Shown here one piece after another: positions 1-8,046 of a stretch of 32,364 bases of DNA. The notes beneath the pieces were generated by a model that saw only the letters and a program-made list of their open reading frames with translations, made no database searches and was not told the DNA's origin. The stretch is from Clostridiales bacterium (GTDB taxonomy: Bacteria; Acidobacteriota; Aminicenantia; Aminicenantales; UBA8522), in contig JARYMI010000030.1 in assembly GCA_029907205.1 (NCBI GenBank), forward strand, positions 1 through 32,364, written 5' to 3'. A program made the translations under genes and the position numbers. The stretch's first letter is position 1. Every line of letters starts with the position of its first letter.

Positions 1-965
1 TGTTGTTCTTCCAGGGTTATCTTCACTCCGAACCTGTCCTCGACTTTCTTGGCCATCTGTCTTATCTGCTCTTCAACCGCGTCGATCGGATACTTGGGCA
101 GGAGGCGGCTGTCTAAGTAGAAGACATCTTCCCCCGGGATAGTGTTGATGTTGGGCACATTGGGCTCTTTTTTGGTCGGTTCAAAAGTCGAGAAGGAAGG
201 CTCGAAGAGAGGGTCTTCATCCTTAAAAACTTGGTAGAGGTTCTGAAGCTCCGTCACCAGGAAGCAGGCTGCTTTGAAGCTGTTGATTCCTTTCTGGGGG
301 GTCGAGGCATGAGCCTGTTTGCCGATGGTCCTGAATTTTAACCAGAGGATTCCTTTTTCTGCGACTTCGATCAACGTCCCGTCCTTGTTCCCGGCGTCGG
401 GGACGATGATCAAGTCCTCCTTCCTGAAGCTGTTGCCGTGGCGGAGGACATAACCGATGCCCTTGGAGCTGCCCGTCTCTTCGTCGGCGACAAGAGCCAG
501 GCCGATTGTGTAGGCCGGCAGGCTTTTCTCGTCTAAGAAAGCTTTAACAGCGAAGAGTGAGGCAACCAGGTCTTGTTGATTGTCCTCGACCCCGCGGCCG
601 TAAATCTTTCCACCCTCCACCCAGGCTTTGAAAGGGTCGCCCTTCCACTGGCCGAGCTCTCCGGGAGGGACGATATCGACGTGCGTCATGATCCAGATTG
701 TCCGGGACGATTTTCTCCCGGGGAAAAGGGCCAGGATGTTGGGGCGATAGCCTGAAGGCGCATCCAAATCCGGCGCTTTGACCACCCTGATGTCCTGGCA
801 GGGAAGAGTTTTTAGGAAATCCAGCAGCATTGTTGCTTTCCGGTCTTCGCCTTCGCCTCCGATAGAAGGAGACAGGGCGGGTATCGCGCAGAGCTTGATC
901 TGCATGTTGATCATGTCGTCTCGGAAACTGTCAATTCTTCGAGAAATTCTTTGGAACTTGGTCAT
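1..965 (-). CDS. M20 family metallopeptidase (ArgE/DapE-like), 3' end outside window
   Basis: Reading the minus strand gives an open frame that runs off the left edge, so the C-terminus is missing. It is a zinc-dependent amidohydrolase/peptidase of the M20 family (COG0624-like). Visible metal-site motifs are MTHVDIVPPG (His95, Asp97), YGRGVEDNQQ (Asp128) and VADEETGSS (catalytic Glu pair near 162-163). The later part, including NINTIPGEDVFYLDSR, is the start of the dimerisation lid domain. I chose ATG at 965 because GAGGA lies 5 bases upstream; an in-frame ATG at 986 would add seven residues but has only a weak GGTGG. The substrate (N-acyl amino acid, dipeptide or succinyl-DAP) cannot be told from what is seen. 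It is divergent from the glycosyltransferase cluster. Confidence 0.9.
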   Translation of the reverse strand, partial: MTKFQRISRRIDSFRDDMINMQIKLCAIPALSPSIGGEGEDRKATMLLDFLKTLPCQDIRVVKAPDLDAPSGYRPNILALFPGRKSSRTIWIMTHVDIVPPGELGQWKGDPFKAWVEGGKIYGRGVEDNQQDLVASLFAVKAFLDEKSLPAYTIGLALVADEETGSSKGIGYVLRHGNSFRKEDLIIVPDAGNKDGTLIEVAEKGILWLKFRTIGKQAHASTPQKGINSFKAACFLVTELQNLYQVFKDEDPLFEPSFSTFEPTKKEPNVPNINTIPGEDVFYLDSRLLPKYPIDAVEEQIRQMAKKVEDRFGVKITLEEQ

Positions 966-1086
966 AAAATCCTCGCTTCTGGCCATACTACCACCACCCC
1001 GGGGAAGAAGCAAGCATTAAAAAAACAATGTAATATATAGACGTTTGATTTGCCCAAAATTTCTCACCCCAACTTTTTCCCCTTCC

Positions 1087-1115
1087 TTGACATTTCGCGG
1101 AGTTGGACATAAATT
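1087..1115 (+). promoter_or_regulatory. sigma70-type promoter of the glycosyltransferase cluster
   Basis: TTGACA at 1087-1092, a 17-base spacer, then TAAATT at 1110-1115 (4 of 6 to consensus). The expected start of transcription, about 1122, is only a few bases before the ATG at 1125. No Shine-Dalgarno sequence precedes that ATG, so the transcript may be leaderless. The -35 is perfect; the -10 is moderate. Confidence 0.6.
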
Positions 1116-1124
1116 GACTCCAAA

Positions 1125-2258
1125 ATGAAAATCGGGTTTGACCTGCGCCCATTCCTCCGCGAGGAAACCGGCGTGGGGATTTACCTCATCAACCTCCTTT
1201 TCCAGCTTGCCCGGCTCGACCGGCTGAACGAGTATCATCTTTTTTCGGCTTCCTGGAAAGACAGGTTTCCTGCCGCAAAAATCCCGCCTTTTGCCCGCTT
1301 GAAATTTCGCGACAGCCGCCTTCCGGTGAAACTTCTCAATTTTTTCTGGCACCGCTGGCCCTGGCCCCGGCTGGACAACTTCTTCGGCACCAAGCTTGAC
1401 CTGACCCATTCGGCCACTCCCCTCATCCTGCCAACAGGGGGGAAGAAAATCATCACCGTGCACGACCTTTTTTTTCTCGACTCGCCCGGGCAATCAGACC
1501 CTGAAGCTGGAGAGTTTTTTTTTCGCCGGCTGGCTGGCTCGCTCAGAAAGGCTGATGGCATCATCACTTTTTCCCGGTTCGTGAGAGATGAAATCGTCAA
1601 TCGGTTCGGGACCGACGCCGCCAGGATAAAAATCATTCCTCACGGCCTTGACCCCGCGTTTCACGAAGAAATTGCTCCCTCTGAGCTTGAAGAGACGCGG
1701 CGCAGGCACCAACTGCCCGCGTCTTTCCTCCTTTTTGTTGGAAGCCAGGAGCCGAGAAAAAACCTGCCGCGTCTTTTCGAAGCTCTGAAGACCGTCCATT
1801 GTCGCGGCCTCGACATACCGCTTGTCATGGTAGGGCCTCTGGGGCAAGATTCGAGACGCCTCCGTGCTAAGGCTGACGAGTTAGGTCTCTCTTCGTGGGT
1901 CAGGATGACCGGTTATCTTGACCAGTGGGATGTGCGACACATTTACCGGATGGCCGATGCGCTCGTTTTCCCGTCCTTGTGCGAAGGATTCGGGTTCCCG
2001 CCTCTCGAAGCCATGGCCAGCGGCGTGCCCGTCATCGCGTCATCGGCCCCCGCCATCCCTGAAGTCTGTCGGGATGCCGCCGTTTATTTCCGGCCGGATA
2101 GCCCCGAAGAAATGGCTGAAAAAATCATTTTCGTCCTTGAGGACAGCCGGGCCAAAGAGGAACTCATTATCAAAGGGAAACAAAGGGCGGCGGCTTTTAA
2201 CTGGGAGACGTCGGCCAGGGAAACTCTCGCTTATTATCAGTCTGTGGCCGGGAGGTAG
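1125..2258 (+). CDS. GT4 family glycosyltransferase
   Basis: A 377-residue GT-B fold retaining glycosyltransferase of the GT4 (Glycos_transf_1) family, expected to add a sugar from a nucleotide-sugar donor to a lipid-linked glycan at the cytoplasmic face of the membrane. The N-terminal acceptor half has GVGIYLINLL (16-25) and TVHDLFFLDSPG (111-122). The C-terminal donor half has FVGSQEPRKN (204-213), the EX7E motif EGFGFPPLE (Glu287 and Glu295) and a following GVPVIAS loop. It is the first gene of a run of five glycosyltransferases on this strand and is followed after 11 bases by another GT4. The start has no ribosome binding site but sits just after a good promoter. Family assignment is firm; the sugar and linkage are unknown. 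Confidence 0.93.
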   Translation: MKIGFDLRPFLREETGVGIYLINLLFQLARLDRLNEYHLFSASWKDRFPAAKIPPFARLKFRDSRLPVKLLNFFWHRWPWPRLDNFFGTKLDLTHSATPLILPTGGKKIITVHDLFFLDSPGQSDPEAGEFFFRRLAGSLRKADGIITFSRFVRDEIVNRFGTDAARIKIIPHGLDPAFHEEIAPSELEETRRRHQLPASFLLFVGSQEPRKNLPRLFEALKTVHCRGLDIPLVMVGPLGQDSRRLRAKADELGLSSWVRMTGYLDQWDVRHIYRMADALVFPSLCEGFGFPPLEAMASGVPVIASSAPAIPEVCRDAAVYFRPDSPEEMAEKIIFVLEDSRAKEELIIKGKQRAAAFNWETSARETLAYYQSVAGR

Positions 2259-2269
2259 AAAGCTCGGAC

Positions 2270-3376
2270 ATGAGAATCGCCGTCGATGGGTATGAGCTCG
2301 GAAGCGAAGCCAGAGGTGTCGGTAGGGTGGTCCATAATATCCTTGTCCATCTTGTCGACTGTCTGCCTGATGATGATTTTATAGTCTATACCAAGGAAAG
2401 AGTCGGACTGCCCTTGAGGCTTCGGGCTCGTGAGCACGTTCTTTCTTCGGGAGGCGGCTACTTGCGGTGGCTGAACGGCCCTTTGAGAAGGGCTCTCCTG
2501 AGAGACAAGCCCGATATTTTCTTCGCCACGAACTATCTGTTGCCACTCCGCTCTCCCTGGGAATCATTGCTGTATGAACACGATATTTCGGTGGTTTCGC
2601 ATCCCGAATGGTATCCAAGGATGTACGCTCTCACGCGGAGATTCCTCACCGCAAGAAGCCTTGTCAAGGCTAGACGGGTCGTCGTTCCGTCGGAATTCAC
2701 GAGGCAGGAAATACTGTCGTGCTTCCGTCTTGATCCCGAAAAAATCTTTGTCTGCGGGCACGGACTCGAGGAGAAATTCCGCAAAGCCGGTGATAAGGAT
2801 GTTCTCGAATGGAAAAGAAAGAAAGGTCTGGAAGGCAAAACGGTCGTCGGCTACCTGGGGGCTCTCAACAAAAGACGCCATATTCCTGTTCTTGTCCGAG
2901 CTGTCGAGCTCCTGAAGGCTGAAATTCCCGAAATCGTTCTTGTTATCGTCGGGAAGGATGTCAGAAGTTTTTCCCGTCAGGAGATGGCTCAATTTCTCAG
3001 TCGGGAATGGGTGCGCTGGGAGGAAAGCCTTCCTGAAGAAGAGCTCCCTCTTTTTTTCTCCGCTCTCGATGTGTTTGCCTTCCTGTCCGAATACGAGGGT
3101 TTTGGGCTTCCACCGCTCGAAGCCCTGGCCTGCGGCTCGCCGCTCGTCCTTTTGGACCGGCCCCCGCTGAGCGAGATTTTCTCCGGCCTGGCCTTCATGG
3201 TTGAAAGACCGGAGGCGGGGGAAGTGAAAAAGGTGCTGGCCGCTGGCCTGTCAGACGAAGCGAGACGGGACGGCCAGCTCAGGTTGTTCGACGAGAGACG
3301 GGGCCAGTTCTCCTGGCAAAGCGCGGCCCGGAAAATTGCCGGTGTCCTCGCCAACTGGCCATCAGGGAGAACCTGA
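2270..3376 (+). CDS. GT4 family glycosyltransferase
   Basis: A 368-residue GT4 enzyme, distinct from its upstream neighbour but built the same way. The N-terminal half has GVGRVVHNIL (16-25) and YEHDISVVSHPEWYP (102-116), a pattern common in mannosyl- and rhamnosyl-transferases of O-antigen clusters. The C-terminal half has VVGYLGALNKRRH (192-204) and the EX7E motif EGFGLPPLE (Glu276, Glu284). GGGAGGT lies 14 bases before the ATG, a rather long spacing. The stop overlaps the next gene's start in TGATG, so the two are probably translationally coupled. Donor and acceptor cannot be assigned from sequence. Confidence 0.92.
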   Translation: MRIAVDGYELGSEARGVGRVVHNILVHLVDCLPDDDFIVYTKERVGLPLRLRAREHVLSSGGGYLRWLNGPLRRALLRDKPDIFFATNYLLPLRSPWESLLYEHDISVVSHPEWYPRMYALTRRFLTARSLVKARRVVVPSEFTRQEILSCFRLDPEKIFVCGHGLEEKFRKAGDKDVLEWKRKKGLEGKTVVGYLGALNKRRHIPVLVRAVELLKAEIPEIVLVIVGKDVRSFSRQEMAQFLSREWVRWEESLPEEELPLFFSALDVFAFLSEYEGFGLPPLEALACGSPLVLLDRPPLSEIFSGLAFMVERPEAGEVKKVLAAGLSDEARRDGQLRLFDERRGQFSWQSAARKIAGVLANWPSGRT

Positions 3377-4293
3377 TGAGACAAAACGAAAACGGGCAGC
3401 CTAAGAGTGAACCGGAGCTCTCTATTGTTCTCGTCAGCTACAACGACCGCGTCCGCCTCGGGCGTTGCTTGTTTTCGCTCGAAGAGGAGGCAAAAAACCT
3501 CGGGGCTGAGGTGGTCGTCGTTGACAACAACTCGGCGGATGGAAGCCAGGAGCTGGTGCGGACGTCTTTCTCCTGGGCAAAGCTCATCGAGAACAGCGAA
3601 AACCTCGGCTATGCCAAGGGCAATAACAGGGGAATTCAGGGAAGCCGGGGCAAGTTCGTCCTGTTGTTGAACCCGGACACGGTTGTTCCGAGCGGCGCCC
3701 TGTCGACGCTTCTTGCCGAGCTCAAAGCGCGTCCCGAGGCCGGAGCCATCGGCCCGGCCCTTGTTCATGAAGATCAAACCTTCCAGGTTTCTTTTGGAAG
3801 GAAAGTCAGCTTCTTTTCCGAGCTTGTCCAGAAATTGGCTCGAAACCCTTATTACAAAGCCAGGCTCAAAGCCGGGCTGCCTGCCAGAGAAACGGGCTGG
3901 CTGAGCGGCGCCTGTCTTCTCCTCCGGCGGACGGCGCTCGAAGAGGCGGGCGTGTTTGATGAGAATTTTTTTCTTTTTTTCGAGGACATTGACCTGTGCC
4001 TGCGGCTGAGGAAGAAGGGATTCCGGTTGATCTTTGAGCCCCGGATAAAAGTCCTTCACGCCGGAGGAGCCTCCACGTCACGCGAGAAACTCGCCAGCCG
4101 CTTGGAGTACCGCCGCAGCCAGGTCTATTTCTACCGGAAGCACAATTCCCGGCTGTCTCTTTTTCTTCTCAAAATCTACCTCAGGCTGACTTTTTTCCTC
4201 CAGCGTTTCTTTGTTCTCAGGACGAACGAAGAGAGAACTCTCCTGCGGGAGAAAGCCCGGGCGATATTCAAAGACGCGGCTCATAATGAGTAA
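3376..4293 (+). CDS. GT2 family glycosyltransferase (rhamnosyltransferase-like)
   Basis: A 305-residue inverting GT-A glycosyltransferase of the GT2 family (WcaE/RfbF-like). Seen in order: LSIVLVSYNDR at the start of the Rossmann half (about 15-25), VVVVDNNSADGS, NLGYAKGNNRG, the metal-binding NPDT motif in LLLNPDTVVP, and the acceptor-side GACLLLRR...GVFDENFFLFFEDIDLCLR block with the ED(I)D motif. These are typical of enzymes that add rhamnose or a related deoxysugar to surface polysaccharides. It is the only GT2 in the cluster. The start overlaps the previous stop by one base, and the last eight bases overlap the next gene's ATG. Confidence 0.92.
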   Translation: MRQNENGQPKSEPELSIVLVSYNDRVRLGRCLFSLEEEAKNLGAEVVVVDNNSADGSQELVRTSFSWAKLIENSENLGYAKGNNRGIQGSRGKFVLLLNPDTVVPSGALSTLLAELKARPEAGAIGPALVHEDQTFQVSFGRKVSFFSELVQKLARNPYYKARLKAGLPARETGWLSGACLLLRRTALEEAGVFDENFFLFFEDIDLCLRLRKKGFRLIFEPRIKVLHAGGASTSREKLASRLEYRRSQVYFYRKHNSRLSLFLLKIYLRLTFFLQRFFVLRTNEERTLLREKARAIFKDAAHNE

Positions 4294-5449
4294 TTCGATA
4301 GAAAAAATAAGAATTGTCGAAATGATCGACAGGCCGTCCCTGGGCGGAGGACAGCGAGCCGTGCTTCTCTTAGCATCCCATCTCGACCGGCAGCAGTTTG
4401 AGGTTTTCACGAGCTCGGCAGGGGAGGGGCCGCTTGAAGAAGAAGCCCGGAAGCTCGGGCTGGCTCATGTCCGCGTGTCGTTGGCCAAAAAGTTTAGTCC
4501 CGGCGCTGTTCGGGAAATCGCCGGCCTTCTCCAGGAGTACCGGGTTTCAATCCTTCACACGCACGGCGGAATCGCCGGGTTTTCTGGCCGGCTCGCCGCG
4601 CGCCAGGCCCAAACGCCGGTCGTCGTGCACACCCTCCACGGAATCCATTACCTTCATTACCGAAATCCGCTCCTGCGGAAGCTGTACGTCCTTTTAGAGA
4701 GGAAGTTTTCGCGGTTTACAGACGGGCTTGTGTTGGTCTCTCAGGCGGATTTCCAGAAGGCCAGAAAGCACAGGCTGGCGGCCGAAAGCAAAATGTTCGT
4801 CATCATCAACGGAATTGACCCGCCACCCGGCCTGAGCGAACAGCGAATAAGGGAAAAACGGCTGGCCTTGGGCTGGCCCCCGGATGAGCCGCTGGTCGGC
4901 ACCGTGGCCCGCCTCCACCGGCAGAAGGGAGTCCCCACGCTGCTCGAGGCAGCTCCGCGCCTCTTTGCGGCCGCTCCCCGCGCACGTGTTGTGGTGGTCG
5001 GCGAGGGGCCGCTCGGCCGAACGCTGAGAAGAAAAGCTCGCCGCCAAAGCCTGGAAGAGAAGTTCATTTTTCTCGGCGAAAGGAAGGACGCGGCCGAGCT
5101 TCTCTCTCTGTTTGATGTGTTTGTCCTCCCTTCGCTCTGGGAAGGCCTTCCGTTTATCCTTATCGAGGCGGCTTCGCAACGCAAGCCGATTGTCGCCACA
5201 GCGGTGGACGGAATAACCGAGGTCGTCGAGAATGGAAAAACCGGGCTTCTCGTCCCTCCGGAGAACCCGCAGGCCCTCGCTGATGCGATAATCACCATAA
5301 TCCAAGACAGGCAAAAGGCGTTTCGTCTGGCTGCAAACGCTTGCTCTATCATCCCGCCACGCTTTCCCCTGCGCCGGATGGTCGAGCAAACTCAAAACCT
5401 CTACCTCGACCTATGGCGCCGTAAACTCTACGTCCAAGCCTTTCATTGA
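4286..5449 (+). CDS. GT4 family glycosyltransferase
   Basis: A 387-residue GT4 glycosyltransferase. I placed the start at ATG 4286, inside ATGAGTAA which also ends the preceding gene. A longer frame from 4211 would add 25 residues unlike the family N-terminus, whereas KIRIVEMIDRPSLGGGQR fits it. N-terminal features are LHTHGGIAGFSGR (90-102) and VVHTLHGIHYLHYRNP (113-128). The donor half has VGTVARLHRQKGVPTLL (204-220), VVVVGEGPL, and the EX7E motif EGLPFILIE (Glu286, Glu294). The TGA stop at 5447-5449 lies inside the -35 box of the promoter for the next gene. Confidence 0.92.
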   Translation: MSNSIEKIRIVEMIDRPSLGGGQRAVLLLASHLDRQQFEVFTSSAGEGPLEEEARKLGLAHVRVSLAKKFSPGAVREIAGLLQEYRVSILHTHGGIAGFSGRLAARQAQTPVVVHTLHGIHYLHYRNPLLRKLYVLLERKFSRFTDGLVLVSQADFQKARKHRLAAESKMFVIINGIDPPPGLSEQRIREKRLALGWPPDEPLVGTVARLHRQKGVPTLLEAAPRLFAAAPRARVVVVGEGPLGRTLRRKARRQSLEEKFIFLGERKDAAELLSLFDVFVLPSLWEGLPFILIEAASQRKPIVATAVDGITEVVENGKTGLLVPPENPQALADAIITIIQDRQKAFRLAANACSIIPPRFPLRRMVEQTQNLYLDLWRRKLYVQAFH

Positions 5450-5474
5450 CAATTCCACCCCCCCTTTCTATAAT
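5446..5474 (+). promoter_or_regulatory. perfect-consensus sigma70 promoter, predicted leaderless
   Basis: TTGACA at 5446-5451, exactly 17 bases, then TATAAT at 5469-5474: both hexamers match the consensus in full. The next ATG is at 5483, eight bases after the -10, which is where transcription should begin. No Shine-Dalgarno sequence is possible in so short a leader. The -35 overlaps the stop codon of the upstream glycosyltransferase gene. It should give the last two genes of the cluster their own strong transcription. Confidence 0.85.
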
Positions 5475-5482
5475 CTTCGCCG

Positions 5483-6601
5483 ATGGAGAAAGCCAGGGTT
5501 GCGCTCGTTCACGACTGGTTGACTGGACAACGAGGCGGCGAAAAAGTTCTCGAAGTCATGGCTGAGATCTTTCCCCTGGCGCCGATTTATACGCTCTTCC
5601 ATTTTCGAGGCAGTCAGGCCGAGACCATAGAAAAAAGGGAGATCAAGACCAGCTTTCTCCAGAAGCTTCCTTGCTTGAAAAAGAGATACCGTCTCTACTT
5701 GCCGCTTTTTCCGCTGGCGGCTGAACTTTTCGACCTCAGCGACTACGACCTCGTCATCTCGAGTTCGCACTGCGTGGCGAAGGGGATCATCCCGGCGCCT
5801 CGGGCCCTGCATATCAGCTATATCCATTCTCCGGTCCGCTATGCTTGGAACCAGTATTTTTCTTATTTTTCACCCGGCCGCCTTTCCTTCTTCTCCCGGC
5901 TGGTCATCCCTCCGGTCATTCACTGGCTGAGGGTGTGGGATGAATCTTCCTCTTCGCGGGTTGATCATTTCGTGGCCAACTCAAAGAACGTGGCCAGCCG
6001 GATAGCCAGGTACTACCGCCGCGACGCGGATGTCATCTATCCCCCAGTGGACACGGATTTCTTCCGTCCGACCGAGAAAACGCCGCAAGAAGCGTTCTAC
6101 CTGATCGTCTCGGCGCTTGTTCCCTACAAAAGAATTGGCCTGGCTGTCGAAGCTTTCAACCGAAATGGTGAGCCTCTCAAGATCGTGGGACTGGGTCCGG
6201 AATTCCGCCGGCTCAAGAAGAGGGCGCGGCCAAACATCGAGTTTCTTGGCCAGGTGGCCGCCGAGGACCTTCGCTCCCTGTATCAGAGAGCCAGGGCTCT
6301 TCTTCTGCCCGGCGAGGAGGACTTTGGGATTGCGGTCGTGGAAGCGCAAGCCTGCGGGACGCCGGTCATCGCTTACGGCCGCGGCGGGGCCACAGAGAGC
6401 GTTATCCCGGGCCAAACGGGGTTGTTCTTCTCCGAGCTCACCGTGGACGGCTTCCAGGATGCGCTTGACAAATTCAAGGGCCTGGCATTTAATAAATCCA
6501 CCATAAGATCAAACGCCATGGCCTTTTCCCGGCAGGCTTGCAAGGACAAACTGACGTCCTATTTCCGGCAGAAATGGGCCGAGTTCGCGGGGAGACAGTG
6601 A
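5483..6601 (+). CDS. GT4 family glycosyltransferase
   Basis: A 372-residue GT4 glycosyltransferase. The N-terminus, VALVHDWLTGQRGGEKVLE (about 6-24), is a recurrent signature of GT4 enzymes encoded beside exopolysaccharide sugar transferases. It is followed by HISYIHSPVRYAWNQY, a typical acceptor-side block. The donor half has LVPYKRIGLAVEAFN, KIVGLGPEFRRLK, FLGQV and the EX7E motif EDFGIAVVE (Glu279, Glu287) followed by ACGTPVIAYGRGGA. It is translated from an ATG placed directly at the expected transcription start of a perfect promoter. Its TGA overlaps the GTG of the next gene by four bases. Confidence 0.93.
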   Translation: MEKARVALVHDWLTGQRGGEKVLEVMAEIFPLAPIYTLFHFRGSQAETIEKREIKTSFLQKLPCLKKRYRLYLPLFPLAAELFDLSDYDLVISSSHCVAKGIIPAPRALHISYIHSPVRYAWNQYFSYFSPGRLSFFSRLVIPPVIHWLRVWDESSSSRVDHFVANSKNVASRIARYYRRDADVIYPPVDTDFFRPTEKTPQEAFYLIVSALVPYKRIGLAVEAFNRNGEPLKIVGLGPEFRRLKKRARPNIEFLGQVAAEDLRSLYQRARALLLPGEEDFGIAVVEAQACGTPVIAYGRGGATESVIPGQTGLFFSELTVDGFQDALDKFKGLAFNKSTIRSNAMAFSRQACKDKLTSYFRQKWAEFAGRQ

Positions 6602-8046
6602 TTACCAAGAAACGCGCCCGCCTCGTCGGGCTTTTTCTTGTCAGCAATGTTGTGGGCATTTTCCTGTCTTATTTTTATTCTTACCTTTTCCGGTTTTACG
6701 CTTACATCATCCCTGTCGACCCGGTCAAGGGAATCCCGCCGCTGCGGCATTATGCTCTTGTTTTTCCTCTTTTTCTGGCCAGCCATCTGGTGATTTTTTA
6801 CCTCCAGGGGTTCTACAAGAGCCGGCTGAAGAGAACCAAGATCGACGACTTCTTTTTTATCAGCCTGAACGCTCTCCTGACCATTCTCGTCGTCTCCGCA
6901 ATCATGAGCTACCTCTATAGCTACAGCCAGGGACCTGCGCCGCTTTTCCGCGTGTCTTTCAAGATCTCGCACGGATTTCTGGGCGTTTACTTTGTGACCG
7001 TGATTTTCATGATTTCCTTTCTCCGCAACCAAATCTACTTTTTTATGAAAAGGCAGTACGCCCGGGGGTTCAACCTGCAGAACGTCCTCGTCCTGGGCGC
7101 AGGAGAGATGGGGAAAGCAGTGGCCCAAAAGATTTCCCAGTACAAAGACCTGGGGTTTGTGCTCAAGGGGTTTCTGGACGACGATAAGGAAGTCGGGGAA
7201 AAAGTCGATATCGGCGGAGGCGTGGAAGTCCTCGGCCGCATCGGAGACCTCGGCGCCATCTTAGAGAAAGGCGAGGTCAGCGAGGTCTTCGTTGCCCTGG
7301 ACCTGAACAACTATGCCAAAATCTTGGAGACGATCAAGGTCGCTAACAAGTACGTCGTCAACGTCAGGCTTATCCCCGACCTTTTCCAGTTGCTGACCCT
7401 GAAGGCCAACATCCAGGACCTGGATGGTTTCCCGGTCATTTCGATCGACGATGTCTCGCTCAAGGGCGTTGCAAGCGCCGTCAAACGAGCCTTCGACCTG
7501 TTTGTATCCACCCTGGCGCTGATTATCTTCTCCCCCCTTATCCTCGTCGTCGTCCTTCTGATCAAGCTGACATCCCAAGGGCCTGTTTTCTACAAACAGG
7601 AAAGGATGGGGCTGGACGGCCGGAAGTTCACCATGATCAAGTTTAGGACGATGATCTGCGACGCCGAAAAAGAGACCGGTCCGATGATGTGCCAAGCCGG
7701 CGATCCCCGGATCACGAGGGTCGGCCGGTTCCTGCGCAGGTTCAGCATCGACGAGATCCCCCAGCTCGTCAATGTTTTCAAAGGAGAGATGAGCTTGATC
7801 GGACCACGGCCGGAAAGACCCGAGTTTGTCAGGGATTTTGCCGACAAGATTCCCAACTACATGCTCCGGCATAAAGTCAAGTCAGGAATCACTGGCTGGG
7901 CCCAGGTTCACGGCCTGAGACAGGACACATCGATTGAAAAACGGATCGAGTATGACCTCTACTATATGCAGAACTGGTCGCTTGCGCTTGACCTGAAGAT
8001 CATCTGGATGACCTTGCGGCGGGGTTTTATCGACCGGAATATGTAG
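6598..8046 (+). CDS. polyprenyl glycosylphosphotransferase (WbaP/WcaJ-type, chain-initiating)
   Basis: A 482-residue membrane enzyme that transfers a sugar-1-phosphate from a nucleotide sugar to undecaprenyl phosphate, the first step of exopolysaccharide or O-unit assembly. The order is: four N-terminal membrane helices (about residues 8-145), a Rossmann-like CoA-binding domain starting at NVLVLGAGEMG, a re-entrant hydrophobic helix after KRAFDLF (FVSTLALIIFSPLILVVVLL), then the catalytic domain with GPVFYKQERMG, KFRTM, SIDEIPQL, GEMSLIGPRPE and GITGWAQVHG. I start at GTG 6598: GGGGAG lies just upstream and GTGA overlaps the previous stop. The 3' end overlaps the convergent phosphatidyltransferase gene by 20 bases. 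Donor sugar (often Glc-1-P or Gal-1-P) is unknown. Confidence 0.95.
   Translation: MITKKRARLVGLFLVSNVVGIFLSYFYSYLFRFYAYIIPVDPVKGIPPLRHYALVFPLFLASHLVIFYLQGFYKSRLKRTKIDDFFFISLNALLTILVVSAIMSYLYSYSQGPAPLFRVSFKISHGFLGVYFVTVIFMISFLRNQIYFFMKRQYARGFNLQNVLVLGAGEMGKAVAQKISQYKDLGFVLKGFLDDDKEVGEKVDIGGGVEVLGRIGDLGAILEKGEVSEVFVALDLNNYAKILETIKVANKYVVNVRLIPDLFQLLTLKANIQDLDGFPVISIDDVSLKGVASAVKRAFDLFVSTLALIIFSPLILVVVLLIKLTSQGPVFYKQERMGLDGRKFTMIKFRTMICDAEKETGPMMCQAGDPRITRVGRFLRRFSIDEIPQLVNVFKGEMSLIGPRPERPEFVRDFADKIPNYMLRHKVKSGITGWAQVHGLRQDTSIEKRIEYDLYYMQNWSLALDLKIIWMTLRRGFIDRNM

Noticed and set aside
2989-4059. Open frame of 356 codons on the minus strand across two glycosyltransferase genes
   Set aside because: It spans the junction of two well-supported genes on the plus strand and has no family features.
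4211-4285. N-terminal extension of the third GT4 gene
   Set aside because: The extra 25 residues read through the coding region of the previous gene and do not resemble the family; ATG 4286 gives a normal N-terminus.
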